64,000 nt of DNA, taken from NCBI GenBank assembly GCA_963709295.1, contig CAVPVW010000003.1:186001-250000 (forward strand). Direction: 5' to 3'. The position numbers and the translations under genes are program-made. Position 1 is the stretch's first letter; the number at the start of each line of letters is the position of its first letter. Below, one piece after another: positions 1 to 8,020 of this stretch. A model generated the notes under the pieces. That model saw only the letters and a list, made by a program, of their open reading frames with translations, was not told the origin of the DNA and did not search any database. The DNA is from JBGPQJ01 sp963709295 (lineage in GTDB: Bacteria; Chloroflexota; Anaerolineae; Anaerolineales; Villigracilaceae).

Positions 1-326
1 CGACCGTTGTTCGTGCGAGCATGGGCGCGATTTTCTGGAAACCGGTGGTCAAGGCCACATTTGCAGATTTTCATGCTTGGGCAAGACAATATCGCTGCCA
101 ACTCATTGGCACCTCTGCCCACGCTGATATGGATTATCGCAGCGTGAAGATCGACCAGGGAATGTCAATTTTGGTTTTAGGCAACGAACAGAAGGGATTG
201 AGCAAAGACCAGTTGGCAGTCTGCGATGCCGCGGTCAAGATTCCCATGCGCGGCAGGGCAAGTTCCCTGAATCTTGCTGTGGCTGCCAGTGTGTTGTTAT
301 TTAGGTTGTATGAACAACACAAATAA
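1..326 (+). CDS. TrmH/SpoU-family RNA 2'-O-methyltransferase, C-terminal part (5' end outside window)
   Basis: Partial gene; the frame is already open at base 3, so the start lies upstream of the window. It shows the C-terminal motifs of SPOUT methyltransferases: LGNEQKGLS (motif 2, SAM-binding knot) and IPMRGRASSLNLAVAAS (motif 3, with the conserved SLN and following helix). By family knowledge these enzymes 2'-O-methylate rRNA or tRNA ribose using SAM. The substrate cannot be told from this fragment, so no symbol is given. A strong terminator follows directly. Confidence 0.85.
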   Translation, partial: TVVRASMGAIFWKPVVKATFADFHAWARQYRCQLIGTSAHADMDYRSVKIDQGMSILVLGNEQKGLSKDQLAVCDAAVKIPMRGRASSLNLAVAASVLLFRLYEQHK

Positions 327-364
327 AAAAGTCGGGACACCTGATTGGGCGTCCCGACTTTTTT
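325..364. terminator. Bidirectional intrinsic terminator
   Basis: A-tract, GTCGGGAC stem (331-338), 12-base loop, GTCCCGAC (351-358), T-tract. It sits between the convergent methyltransferase (+) and the small acidic protein gene (-) and can serve both, because both flanks are homopolymeric. Confidence 0.9.
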
Positions 365-393
365 ATATATTACTGGGTCGATGGAGCTAGTTC

Positions 394-624
394 TTAATAT
401 TCGTCTTCCTCCTCGTCCAACCAGAGTTCGTCTTCATCCTCTTCGAATTCGTCCTCTTCCCATTCCTCGAGTTCTTCTTCCTCCCACTCTTTTTCGGCGT
501 CTGCCTCTTCATTGGGAGAATAAGTCGCGCAACCCGTGTCAGGATCCAATTCGACAGCGGCGGCCGAACAGTATCCGTCATCGATAAAGACGCAGTCGGC
601 ATAGTGGCAACGAATGCGGGGCAT
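394..624 (-). CDS. Small acidic Cys-containing protein, unknown function
   Basis: 76 residues. The N-terminal third has four cysteines (C6, C11, C19 and C32, in CHYADCVFIDDGYC and GCATYSP), a spacing like small metal-binding proteins. The C-terminal half is almost only Glu/Asp with a few Trp and Tyr. The start is decided by a near-perfect Shine-Dalgarno (AGGAGGA) six bases upstream of ATG 624, strong evidence that it is translated despite low complexity. It is followed by VKOR nine bases further upstream on the same strand. I do not recognise the family; it may bind a metal or act as an acidic chaperone-like tail. Function unknown. Confidence 0.7.
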   Translation of the reverse strand: MPRIRCHYADCVFIDDGYCSAAAVELDPDTGCATYSPNEEADAEKEWEEEELEEWEEDEFEEDEDELWLDEEEDEY

Positions 625-633
625 GTACTCCTC

Positions 634-1059
634 CTAAATTCCTGGTTGTTTAATCAAACGAATGAGTGCAAAAACAAAACAAAGGGTTATGGTTATAGCA
701 GACGCCACGCAGAATGGGCATACTGCATGAATAACGAAGAACTCAAGGTAGGTAAGGTAGGCGGAGTATACCACACCGGCTAATCCCATCCCAAATTCAA
801 GCAGCGGGCCATTTTCCCCGAAAAACGACACATGATTTTCGAGGATGAGTGTGATAATAATCGCCAGATAACCTATAAAACCGACTGCTGCCACAGGGAT
901 TCCGTAAATCTCTGAATATGGGCTGGCATTGACTGTTGAGCATCCGCCATTCCCAAGACACATGGCATCGACTCTAAATACTTTAAAAATAAACATATAA
1001 ACCGAAATAGCCATTCCGGCAATCGCAGAAAACATGGTGGCCCAATAAAGTTTTTTCAT
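634..1059 (-). CDS. Vitamin K epoxide reductase (VKOR) family membrane protein
   Basis: 141 residues, about four membrane segments. It has the VKOR cysteine pattern: a loop pair C34/C40 followed by a conserved Ser, and the redox-active CPFC (C114, C117) near the last helix. Family role: reoxidises a DsbA-like thioredoxin using membrane quinone, so that extracytoplasmic disulfides can form. No fused or adjacent thioredoxin partner is seen here, so the partner must lie elsewhere. It lies six bases downstream of moeA and is probably cotranscribed with it. Confidence 0.9.
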   Translation of the reverse strand: MKKLYWATMFSAIAGMAISVYMFIFKVFRVDAMCLGNGGCSTVNASPYSEIYGIPVAAVGFIGYLAIIITLILENHVSFFGENGPLLEFGMGLAGVVYSAYLTYLEFFVIHAVCPFCVASAITITLCFVFALIRLIKQPGI

Positions 1060-1065
1060 TTGTCC

Positions 1066-2292
1066 TTAGAAAAGCCAGGCGTCCACTTCCTCGCCAAGCG
1101 GCAGGGATTTTACACCAGAGGGGATGATTAGTAAAGCATTGGCTTGGACCAGAGAAAGCAGATTACTGGAAGCTTGATGGCCTGTTAATCGCCCAACCAA
1201 TCTGCCTTCTTTTCTGGTGACGACTGCCCTCAGATAGGATTCCCTGCCGTCGGATTTTATTTCCTCTTCGAGTTCGACCCTGACGGTTGCCCTTTGGTTT
1301 GGCTGCAGCCCTGATAGTTTTTCAAGGGCAGGAGTGATGAACACCATAAATCCGATGAATGCAGAGACAGGGTTTCCCGGAAGGCCAAAAAAAGGTATCC
1401 CACGGTAATGCCCAAAGGCGAGAGGCTTACCGGGCCGCATGTTAACCTTCCAAAAGTCCAACGATCCTTCCGATTCCACAACAGACTTGACATAATCAAA
1501 GGCACCAACGCTGACACCGGCTGATGAAATGATCATATCCGCCTTGTCGTCATATGCCTTTTCGAGAAATATTTTTATTGAGGCGGGGTCATCCTTGGCA
1601 ATTCCCAGGTGAATAATTTCCGCTCCTTCCTCGCTTGCCAATGTACTCAATGAGTATGAATTCGCATCCCTGATTTTTCCAGGTGAAATCGGTTCAGCAG
1701 GTGAGGCCAATTCGTCGCCTGTCGAAAGGATCGCAACGCGAGGTTTTCGATATGTCAATATGTTCGATTTTCCGAGCAGCGCCAATAATCCGATATCCTG
1801 GGCGCGTAGTTTGTGCGAGGTGGCAATAAGAGTTTGGTCTGCCTTGACGTCCACACCTTTGTAACGGATATTTTCCCCATTTGAAACAGATTGATAAATT
1901 TCAACAAATTTTGGAGCATCTACTCCTGCATCGCGAAAATTAAAATCTGTATCCTCAACCATGACCACTGCGTCTGCTCCAGCGGGCATAGGCGCTCCGG
2001 TCATAATGCGCACGCATTCGCCGCGATGTATCTCCTTGTCCATGAAAGAACCTGCTGGGATATCGCCAACAACGGTCAGAGTGATTGGTTTTCTGCGGCT
2101 GGCTGCGTCTAAATCCGCAGCGTAAACTGCGAATCCATCGACACTCGAGTTGTCAAAAGAGGGGAGATCGGTTTCTGCGATTACTGGCTCGGCAAGAATG
2201 CGCCCAGCCGCTTCCTGTAAAGGAGTGGAGGTCGATTGAACAGGATTAATCCTGGCAAGAATGAGTTCTTTGGCTTCTGATACGCTTAACAT
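1066..2292 (-). CDS. moeA: Molybdopterin molybdenumtransferase MoeA
   Basis: 408 residues, full length for MoeA/gephyrin-E. Visible motifs are DNSSVDGFAVYA near residue 47, IMTGAPMPAGADAVVM, STGDEL near 197, SSAGVSVGAFDYVK (usually SGGVSVGDYD, so the conserved first Gly is Ala and the Asp is shifted), and FFGLPGNPVSAF. A MoeA C-terminal domain IV ends the protein. Family role: inserts molybdate into adenylylated molybdopterin to make the molybdenum cofactor in the cytoplasm. No other moa/mob genes are nearby. It forms a probable pair with VKOR downstream. Confidence 0.95.
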   Translation of the reverse strand: MLSVSEAKELILARINPVQSTSTPLQEAAGRILAEPVIAETDLPSFDNSSVDGFAVYAADLDAASRRKPITLTVVGDIPAGSFMDKEIHRGECVRIMTGAPMPAGADAVVMVEDTDFNFRDAGVDAPKFVEIYQSVSNGENIRYKGVDVKADQTLIATSHKLRAQDIGLLALLGKSNILTYRKPRVAILSTGDELASPAEPISPGKIRDANSYSLSTLASEEGAEIIHLGIAKDDPASIKIFLEKAYDDKADMIISSAGVSVGAFDYVKSVVESEGSLDFWKVNMRPGKPLAFGHYRGIPFFGLPGNPVSAFIGFMVFITPALEKLSGLQPNQRATVRVELEEEIKSDGRESYLRAVVTRKEGRLVGRLTGHQASSNLLSLVQANALLIIPSGVKSLPLGEEVDAWLF

Positions 2293-2368
2293 TAGGCGCC
2301 TTCACTATTAAAGCGCCGAGATTATACCATTCTATTTTGGCTGTAATATTTCCTGAGGTTTCTTACTA

Positions 2369-4555
2369 TTACCCACCACGGATTCGTTGAGCTTCCATGA
2401 CGTTGGGGAGGTTTTCAATTTTAGTTAGAAGGCGGCTGAGTTGTTCGAGGTCCTTGATTTCAACCACCAGCCTCATATCCGCCACATCTGCGTGGATGCT
2501 GTCACGATCGATATGAACATTGACATCCACAATATTCACCCCTTCATTTACCATAAGGTTGGAGATATCACCCATGAGACCATGCCTGTCGTAGGCAGAA
2601 ATCCGGATGGGAACAGGGTAGGTGTGGATATGTTCGCCCCAGTTGACGCGAACCATCCGGTCCCGGTCGTTCATGGTCATGTGCAGGACGTTTGGGCAAT
2701 CCTGTCTATGGACGGTTGCGCCTCGACCTCGCGTGATATAGCCAACGATGGGATCGCCGGGTGCAGGGTTGCAGCATTTGGCCATGGTGGTGAGTAAACC
2801 TTTTAAACCAAGAACTTTTACGGCTTCCGATGAGGCCAACTCGCTTTTTGGCGCGGAAACAGGTATGGATTCTTCCTGCTCGATGATCGGGATGTAACGA
2901 TCGGATAATCGGTTAAAAATTCTGCCCGTCGTGATATCCCCACAACCAATGGCTTCGAACATCTCTTCGGTTGTTTTGAATTCCAGTTCACGGGCCATAT
3001 CCTCAAGGTTGATGTCACTTAATCCCAATTTCTGGAGTTCCCGCTCAAGCAGATCGCGTCCTTGCGAGATATTCTGATCCCGGTTTTGTTTTTTAAACCA
3101 TGCTTTGATTTTTGACCTGGCGCGCTGAGTTCTTACCAACCCAAGGGATGGATTCAACCAATCCCGGCTTGGACCGCCCTGTTTTGCCGTCAGGATTACG
3201 ACCTGATCTCCGGTGTGGAGGACATGGTCGAGAGGCACTAATTTACCGGAAATTTTTGCGCCTCGGCAATGATGTCCAACATCGGTATGGACATGGTAGG
3301 CAAAATCGATGGGGGTTGATCCGGAAGGCAGGTCAATAATATCGCCGCGAGGTGTGAAAATGTAGACTCGGTCCTGGAAGACATCGGTTTTCATGCCATC
3401 GACGAATTCCTGGGCGTCATCCACATCCTGCCGCCATTCCATCATCCGTCGCAGCCAAAGGATGCGCTGCTCATAAGCCTCTTCAACGGGCTTTCCGCCT
3501 TCCTTATAGCGCCAATGAGCGGCGATTCCGTATTCTGCATTCTGGTGCATCTCAGCGGTGCGAATCTGGACTTCGAGCGGCTTCCCATCATCGAAAATAA
3601 CAGCTGTATGGAGCGATTGATAAAAATTATCTTTTGGCGCCGCGATGTAATCGTCAAATTCCGTAGGGATGGGACGCCAACGTGCATGCACTATTCCCAG
3701 GGTGATGTAACAGGCGGAAATGTCTGGAACGATTACGCGTACAGCTCGAACGTCCCGAACCATTTCAAAGGATTTTCCCTTTAATTGCATTTTCCGATAA
3801 ATCGAATAGATGTGTTTTGGGCGCCCGGATACTTCGCCCTTGATGTGATTCTGGATCAGCAATTTCTGGATGCTGGATACGATCTCCTCCATTTGTTGCT
3901 CGCGGGTATCCCTGCGCTCGGCGAGCTGTTCGGCAATCTCCTTGTACTTTTCAGGATAAACATAACGGAATCCAAGGTCCTCAAGCTCCCATTTCATTTG
4001 CCAAATTCCAAGGCGGTTGGCGAGTGGGGCAAAAATATCCAACGTCTCTTGAGCGATGCGTTTTTGCTTATCGGGCTTGGTGTAGCTTAGTGTTCGCATG
4101 TTGTGCAGGCGGTCAGCCAGCTTGATCAACACCACGCGGACATCTTCGCCCATTGCCAGGAAGGTCTTGCGCAACGTCTCTGTCGCGAGATCCTTCTTGT
4201 GCTTTGACAACTGCTCAGGCGAAAGTTCTTCTTTCTCTTGATCACCATTTTCCCCCGCGTGCCCATCGCCTCTTGAAACACGGGGGAGATGTGCAAGCTT
4301 CGTTACTCCGTCAACGAGCTTTGCGACTGTCTCGCCAAAATCCCTTTGGATGTCACTTAAACTTAATTTCGTGTCCTCAACCGTATCATGAAGCAAGCCG
4401 GCGGCGATCACTTCGGGCGGAACGTGCATTTCAGCCAGAATTGCCGCTACGGCAACACAGTGATTAATATAGGGTTCACCCGACGCCCTCTTCTGACCTG
4501 CATGAGCCAATTCTGCAGCGTGGTAGGCGCGAATCAACATCTCCCGGTCCATCAC
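2369..4555 (-). CDS. rel: Bifunctional (p)ppGpp synthetase/hydrolase Rel/SpoT
   Basis: 728 residues with the full long-RSH architecture. The HD hydrolase has NHCVAVAAIL (H32) and LLHDTVEDT (H56-D57). The synthetase has YQSLHT and LEVQIRT. A TGS domain follows (ITPRGDIIDLPSGSTPIDFA misread aside, the motif starts IFTPRGDI), then a zinc/conserved-Cys region (CCNPAPGDP, HRQDCPN) and a C-terminal ACT domain. Both catalytic domains look intact, so it should make and degrade the stringent alarmone. The longest frame begins at GTG 4555 with ATG 4552 next; no strong Shine-Dalgarno is seen for either. It is divergent from the YbaK-like gene. Confidence 0.96.
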   Translation of the reverse strand: MMDREMLIRAYHAAELAHAGQKRASGEPYINHCVAVAAILAEMHVPPEVIAAGLLHDTVEDTKLSLSDIQRDFGETVAKLVDGVTKLAHLPRVSRGDGHAGENGDQEKEELSPEQLSKHKKDLATETLRKTFLAMGEDVRVVLIKLADRLHNMRTLSYTKPDKQKRIAQETLDIFAPLANRLGIWQMKWELEDLGFRYVYPEKYKEIAEQLAERRDTREQQMEEIVSSIQKLLIQNHIKGEVSGRPKHIYSIYRKMQLKGKSFEMVRDVRAVRVIVPDISACYITLGIVHARWRPIPTEFDDYIAAPKDNFYQSLHTAVIFDDGKPLEVQIRTAEMHQNAEYGIAAHWRYKEGGKPVEEAYEQRILWLRRMMEWRQDVDDAQEFVDGMKTDVFQDRVYIFTPRGDIIDLPSGSTPIDFAYHVHTDVGHHCRGAKISGKLVPLDHVLHTGDQVVILTAKQGGPSRDWLNPSLGLVRTQRARSKIKAWFKKQNRDQNISQGRDLLERELQKLGLSDINLEDMARELEFKTTEEMFEAIGCGDITTGRIFNRLSDRYIPIIEQEESIPVSAPKSELASSEAVKVLGLKGLLTTMAKCCNPAPGDPIVGYITRGRGATVHRQDCPNVLHMTMNDRDRMVRVNWGEHIHTYPVPIRISAYDRHGLMGDISNLMVNEGVNIVDVNVHIDRDSIHADVADMRLVVEIKDLEQLSRLLTKIENLPNVMEAQRIRGG

Positions 4556-4714
4556 GTTGTAATCTGGAGGAGGTTATCAAGCAAGTTTTGAATTTCGACA
4601 GGCGCCTCTACAGTTTTCTTCACAATACCTTTATTTTACTTCCGTCCTGGCCTTTTATTGGACGACCTGAGGCCTTGGCAGATTTTGCGCATTATAATTC
4701 AGCCGGAGGAGAAA

Positions 4715-5221
4715 GTGCCACCCGCCAACAACGTGACCCGAATGCTGGATGCCCGGAAAGTATCCTATTCTGCTTTCGAAACTCCTTCTGAGAAGCTGGG
4801 AGCAGTTGAGACAGCTCAATTTTTAAATGTACCAGTTGAGATTGTCTATAAAACAGTGGTGATAACCCGAGTTCAAGAGGGCAACAGGACTTCCGCAGGG
4901 CGAAAAAAACCTCTCCTGGCAGTGATTCCTGGAAATCACGTTGTTGATTTAAAACTGCTGGCAAACGAAATTGGGGAGAAAAAAGTCCATCTTCCAACCG
5001 AGAAGGAAGCCGAACAAATTACAGGGCTTCAAGCGGGAGGAATCTCACCTCTGGCTTTGATCAATAAGGGATTTCAGGTCATCGTTGACGAGTTAGCCAA
5101 GTCTCATGGTTCAATTCATCTCTCTGGCGGACAAAGAGGTTTAAATATTTTACTTCCTGTGGATGACCTGATAAGTCTGACCCAGGCTCGATTTGGCCGA
5201 ATTAGTGTGCCGGGTAATTAA
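4715..5221 (+). CDS. YbaK/ProX-type aminoacyl-tRNA deacylase (Cys-tRNA(Pro) deacylase family)
   Basis: About 168 residues, the usual length. The core matches the YbaK fold: LGAVETAQFLNVPVEIVYKT (substrate-binding helix), LLAVIPGNHVVDLKLLA, and GISPLALINKG, where the family has the conserved GGxSP loop. Family role: clears mischarged Cys- or Ala-tRNA(Pro) in the cytoplasm. The frame is open from TTG 4658, but GTG 4715 is preferred: GGAGGAGAAA lies just upstream and a TATAAT at 4693-4698 would start transcription after the earlier codon. It is followed by the broken ABC ATPase. Confidence 0.88.
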   Translation: MPPANNVTRMLDARKVSYSAFETPSEKLGAVETAQFLNVPVEIVYKTVVITRVQEGNRTSAGRKKPLLAVIPGNHVVDLKLLANEIGEKKVHLPTEKEAEQITGLQAGGISPLALINKGFQVIVDELAKSHGSIHLSGGQRGLNILLPVDDLISLTQARFGRISVPGN

Positions 5222-5228
5222 ACTACTC

Positions 5229-5237
5229 TGCTATAAT
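5229..5237 (+). promoter_or_regulatory. Extended -10 promoter for the GlnQ-like gene
   Basis: TG-C-TATAAT at 5229-5237, 28 bases ahead of ATG 5266, which itself has an AAGGAG Shine-Dalgarno. No good -35 is visible, as is common for extended -10 promoters. Confidence 0.5.
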
Positions 5238-5265
5238 TGTTCGTATCAGCCAAGGAGTCCATTCA

Positions 5266-6012
5266 ATGACGGAAAACAATCCCATTATCAAATGCCGCGG
5301 TGTTGAGAAGTGGTATGGTCATTTCCAAGCTTTGAAGGGTGTGGACATGGATGTCCAAAAGGGCGAAGTGATCGTGATCTTCGGTCCTTCAGGATCGGGT
5401 AAATCCACCTTCATTCGCACTCTCAATCGCCTCGAAGAACATCAAAAGGGGCAGATTGTTGTGGATGGGATTGAATTGACGGGCGATATGCGCAACATTG
5501 AAGCCATCCGGATGGAGACAGGGATGGTTTTTCAACAATTCAACTTATTTCCGCACCTGACGGTGATGGAAAATATCACGCTTGCACCGATGCAAGTGAG
5601 AAAATGGCCAAAAGAAAAAGCAGAGGAAGTTGCCCATCAATTGTTGAATTGAGTCGGGATTCCCGAGCAAGCTCTGAAATACCCAGGGCAGCTTTCGGGC
5701 GGTCAGCAGCAGAGGGTCGCCATCGCACGCGCGCTGGCCATGCAGCCGAAAATCATGCTGTTTGATGAGCCAACCTCCGCGCTGGACCCGGAGATGATCA
5801 AGGAAGTACTCGACGTTATGGTTGAACTGGCAAAAAGTGGAATGACCATGCTCGTCGTTACCCACGAGATGGGATTTGCCAAGGCGGTTGCGCATCGAAT
5901 GTACTTCTTTGATCAGGGATTGATCGTGGAAAGCGGAACTCCTGAAGAGATTTTCACGAAACCCCGGGAAGAGCGAACAAAATTATTCCTGTCACAAATT
6001 CTCACACACTAA
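5266..6012 (+). pseudogene. Polar amino-acid ABC transporter ATPase (GlnQ-like), interrupted by an in-frame TGA
   Basis: One continuous frame of 249 codons encodes a typical GlnQ/AapP ATPase, but codon 129 (5650-5652) is TGA. Before it are Walker A (GPSGSGKST) and the Q-loop (VFQQFNLFPHLTVMENI). After it, in the same frame, are the signature LSGGQQQR, Walker B (IMLFDEPTSALDPE) and the H-loop (VTHEMG). The family has Arg in this place (LLxRVGIPEQA), and CGA to TGA is a single transition. The downstream part could only restart at ATG 5740, which omits the signature motif. There is no permease or binding-protein gene next to it, so it is an orphan. It could be a recent nonsense mutation or a base-call error. 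Confidence 0.85.
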
Positions 6013-6049
6013 AAAAATCGGACAACCACCTAGTTGTCCGATTTTTTTA
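6011..6049. terminator. Bidirectional intrinsic terminator
   Basis: Long inverted repeat: seven A, then ATCGGACAAC, a short loop, GTTGTCCGAT and seven T. It lies between the convergent GlnQ-like gene (+) and rtcB (-), with homopolymer flanks usable from both sides. Confidence 0.92.
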
Positions 6050-6069
6050 GTGGACTAAATAGCTTAGGA

Positions 6070-7518
6070 TTATCCTTTAATCACTGCAACTGGGACAAGT
6101 CGGGCGACCTTCCGTGCAATTCCAGCTGAGGTGACTGTTTTGACAACATCATCAACGTTCTTGTAAGCCTTTGGGGATTCTTCGGCCAACCCGGGCAGAC
6201 TTCCCGCCCTGACTTTTATCCCGCACCCTTCCAAATCTCTCCTGAGCTGGTCGCCGCGGATTTCGTGCTTTGCCTGATGCCGGCTCATGAGCCTGCCGGC
6301 TCCATGGCAGCAGGAACCCCACGACCTCGACATGCTTTCTTCCGTTCCCGTTAAGACGTAGGATGCGGTGCCCATGCTGCCGGGTACAAGCACAGGCTGA
6401 CCGATTTGTCTGTATTCAGGAGGCAGTTCTTGTGAGCCAGGTCCAAAGGCGCGAGTCGCACCCTTGCGGTGGACGCATACTTTTACCGGTTTTCCACGAA
6501 GCATATGCGTTTCGATTTTTCCCATATTATGAGCGATATCATAAACTTGGACGAGATCCCAGCCTTTGCCCTTTCCCGCAAATGCGTCTTCGAATGCACG
6601 GCGTGCTGAAAATGCGAGTAGTTGTCGGTTCGCGAAAGCAAAGTTAGCGGCAGCCTTCATCGCGCCAAGATAAGCCTGACCCTCAGGCGAATCCATGGGC
6701 GCACAAACAAGTTCACGGTCAGGGAGTTCAATCTCATACCGCTTGACTGCGGCTTGAAATTCCTGGACGTAATCGGTGCAGATTTGATGTCCGAGTCCTC
6801 GCGAGCCGCAATGGATTTGGACTGCCAGGCAACCCTGCTGCAGTCCCATAATGGATGCCGCTTTGGTATCGAAAATCTGCTCAACCCTATCCACTTCGAT
6901 GAAATGGTTGCCCGCTCCAAGAGACCCGATTTGATCCTTCCCCCGTTGCCTGGCACGCTCACTGACTTTGGCGGGATTAGCTCCTTCGATGCATCCTTGC
7001 TCTTCTGTCCTTGCAAGGTCATTTTCAGACGCAAATCCATTCTTTAGAGCCCACCTCGCACCTTCGCGCAGAATCCTGTCCAAATCCGACAGGCCGACGC
7101 GAACGACCCCCCGGCTGCCGACTCCGCTTGGGCAATATCTGTTCAACAAGGTCGCCAGGGTATCCATGTCCTCACGGACCGAATCGTATTCGATTTGAGA
7201 CGCAAGCAGCCTGACTCCGCAATTGATGTCATATCCAATAGCTCCGGGTGAGACGACTCCATGAGGAAATTCGGTCGCCGCGACGCCTCCGATCGGAAAA
7301 CCATACCCCTGGTGCATATCCGGCATGACCACGACTTCGCCGACCAGACCTGGCAAGGTGGCAGCGTTCACAGCCTGTTCGAGCGACTTATCGTCAAGGA
7401 TTTGGAGAATCAGCTCCCGGGTTGCAAAGACCCGAACGGGCACGCGCATATCCCCTCTGTAGGATTTTGGAATCTCCCATTCGTATTCGTTGATTTGATT
7501 TATCTCAGTCAACTGCAT
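6070..7518 (-). CDS. rtcB: RNA-splicing ligase RtcB
   Basis: 482 residues from ATG 7518. Metal and guanylate sites are visible: YDINCGVRLL (Cys ligand), GAGNHFIEV, HCGSRGLGHQ and SCCHGAGRLMSR, which carries the His that is guanylylated. Family role: joins 2',3'-cyclic phosphate or 3'-phosphate RNA ends to 5'-OH ends using GTP and Mn2+. The frame extends upstream to 7593, and ATG 7566 overlaps the archease stop, but ATG 7518 has AGGAAA just upstream and gives the usual N-terminus. The neighbour archease is its known activator, so the pair is a functional unit. Confidence 0.95.
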   Translation of the reverse strand: MQLTEINQINEYEWEIPKSYRGDMRVPVRVFATRELILQILDDKSLEQAVNAATLPGLVGEVVVMPDMHQGYGFPIGGVAATEFPHGVVSPGAIGYDINCGVRLLASQIEYDSVREDMDTLATLLNRYCPSGVGSRGVVRVGLSDLDRILREGARWALKNGFASENDLARTEEQGCIEGANPAKVSERARQRGKDQIGSLGAGNHFIEVDRVEQIFDTKAASIMGLQQGCLAVQIHCGSRGLGHQICTDYVQEFQAAVKRYEIELPDRELVCAPMDSPEGQAYLGAMKAAANFAFANRQLLAFSARRAFEDAFAGKGKGWDLVQVYDIAHNMGKIETHMLRGKPVKVCVHRKGATRAFGPGSQELPPEYRQIGQPVLVPGSMGTASYVLTGTEESMSRSWGSCCHGAGRLMSRHQAKHEIRGDQLRRDLEGCGIKVRAGSLPGLAEESPKAYKNVDDVVKTVTSAGIARKVARLVPVAVIKG

Positions 7519-7558
7519 ATCAATTTCCTGCTGTTGTACCCGAATGGGTTTATTCGTT

Positions 7559-7957
7559 CTATACATCAAAAACGATTTCTGCTTCCACCCCAAGCAGAGT
7601 TTTTGTTATTTTTAGGTTATGGAAGGTCACTGCTTTGATAGATTTGTTGATTTCTTTGATTGGGGCTCCTGTCAATGATGCAACGAGCTGATCACCATTA
7701 ATTTCAACCGTTATTTTATCGAAAGCGAGATTCTCTTGTTCTGTAAAATAAATCAATTCAGATAGAAACGCGACCAGCTGACCTTCCGGATCGGGAGAGC
7801 AGATTTCGATTTCTCTCTCCACGACAGGTGCATCCGCAAGAACTATTCCCGATAAGGCAATTAGCCCTAGGGCAGCTTCCGAGAATAAGGTTGGTAGATC
7901 CTCTGCCCAAACGCGAAAAGACCAATCTGCCGTATGGCGGATTTCCTCAATTGGCAT
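7559..7957 (-). CDS. Archease, RtcB activator
   Basis: 132 residues, typical for archease. The N-terminal RHTADWSFRVWAED has the conserved His/Asp metal site (HTAD), and the C-terminus ends EAEIVFDV with the conserved terminal Asp. Family knowledge: it speeds RtcB guanylylation and gives multiple turnover. The gene sits directly upstream of rtcB on the same strand, with the stop overlapping possible RtcB start codons. Confidence 0.93.
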   Translation of the reverse strand: MPIEEIRHTADWSFRVWAEDLPTLFSEAALGLIALSGIVLADAPVVEREIEICSPDPEGQLVAFLSELIYFTEQENLAFDKITVEINGDQLVASLTGAPIKEINKSIKAVTFHNLKITKTLLGVEAEIVFDV

Positions 7958-8020
7958 ATTTCCATTGTAACAACTTTTCAGGGGATCAAGGACCTGATAT
8001 CGGCCGTTGAAAAATACTTT

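Noticed and set aside
5650..5652. Stop-codon recoding (selenocysteine or TGA-sense code)
   Set aside because: TGA ends other genes here, the replaced residue is a conserved Arg rather than Cys, and no SECIS-like hairpin is seen after it.
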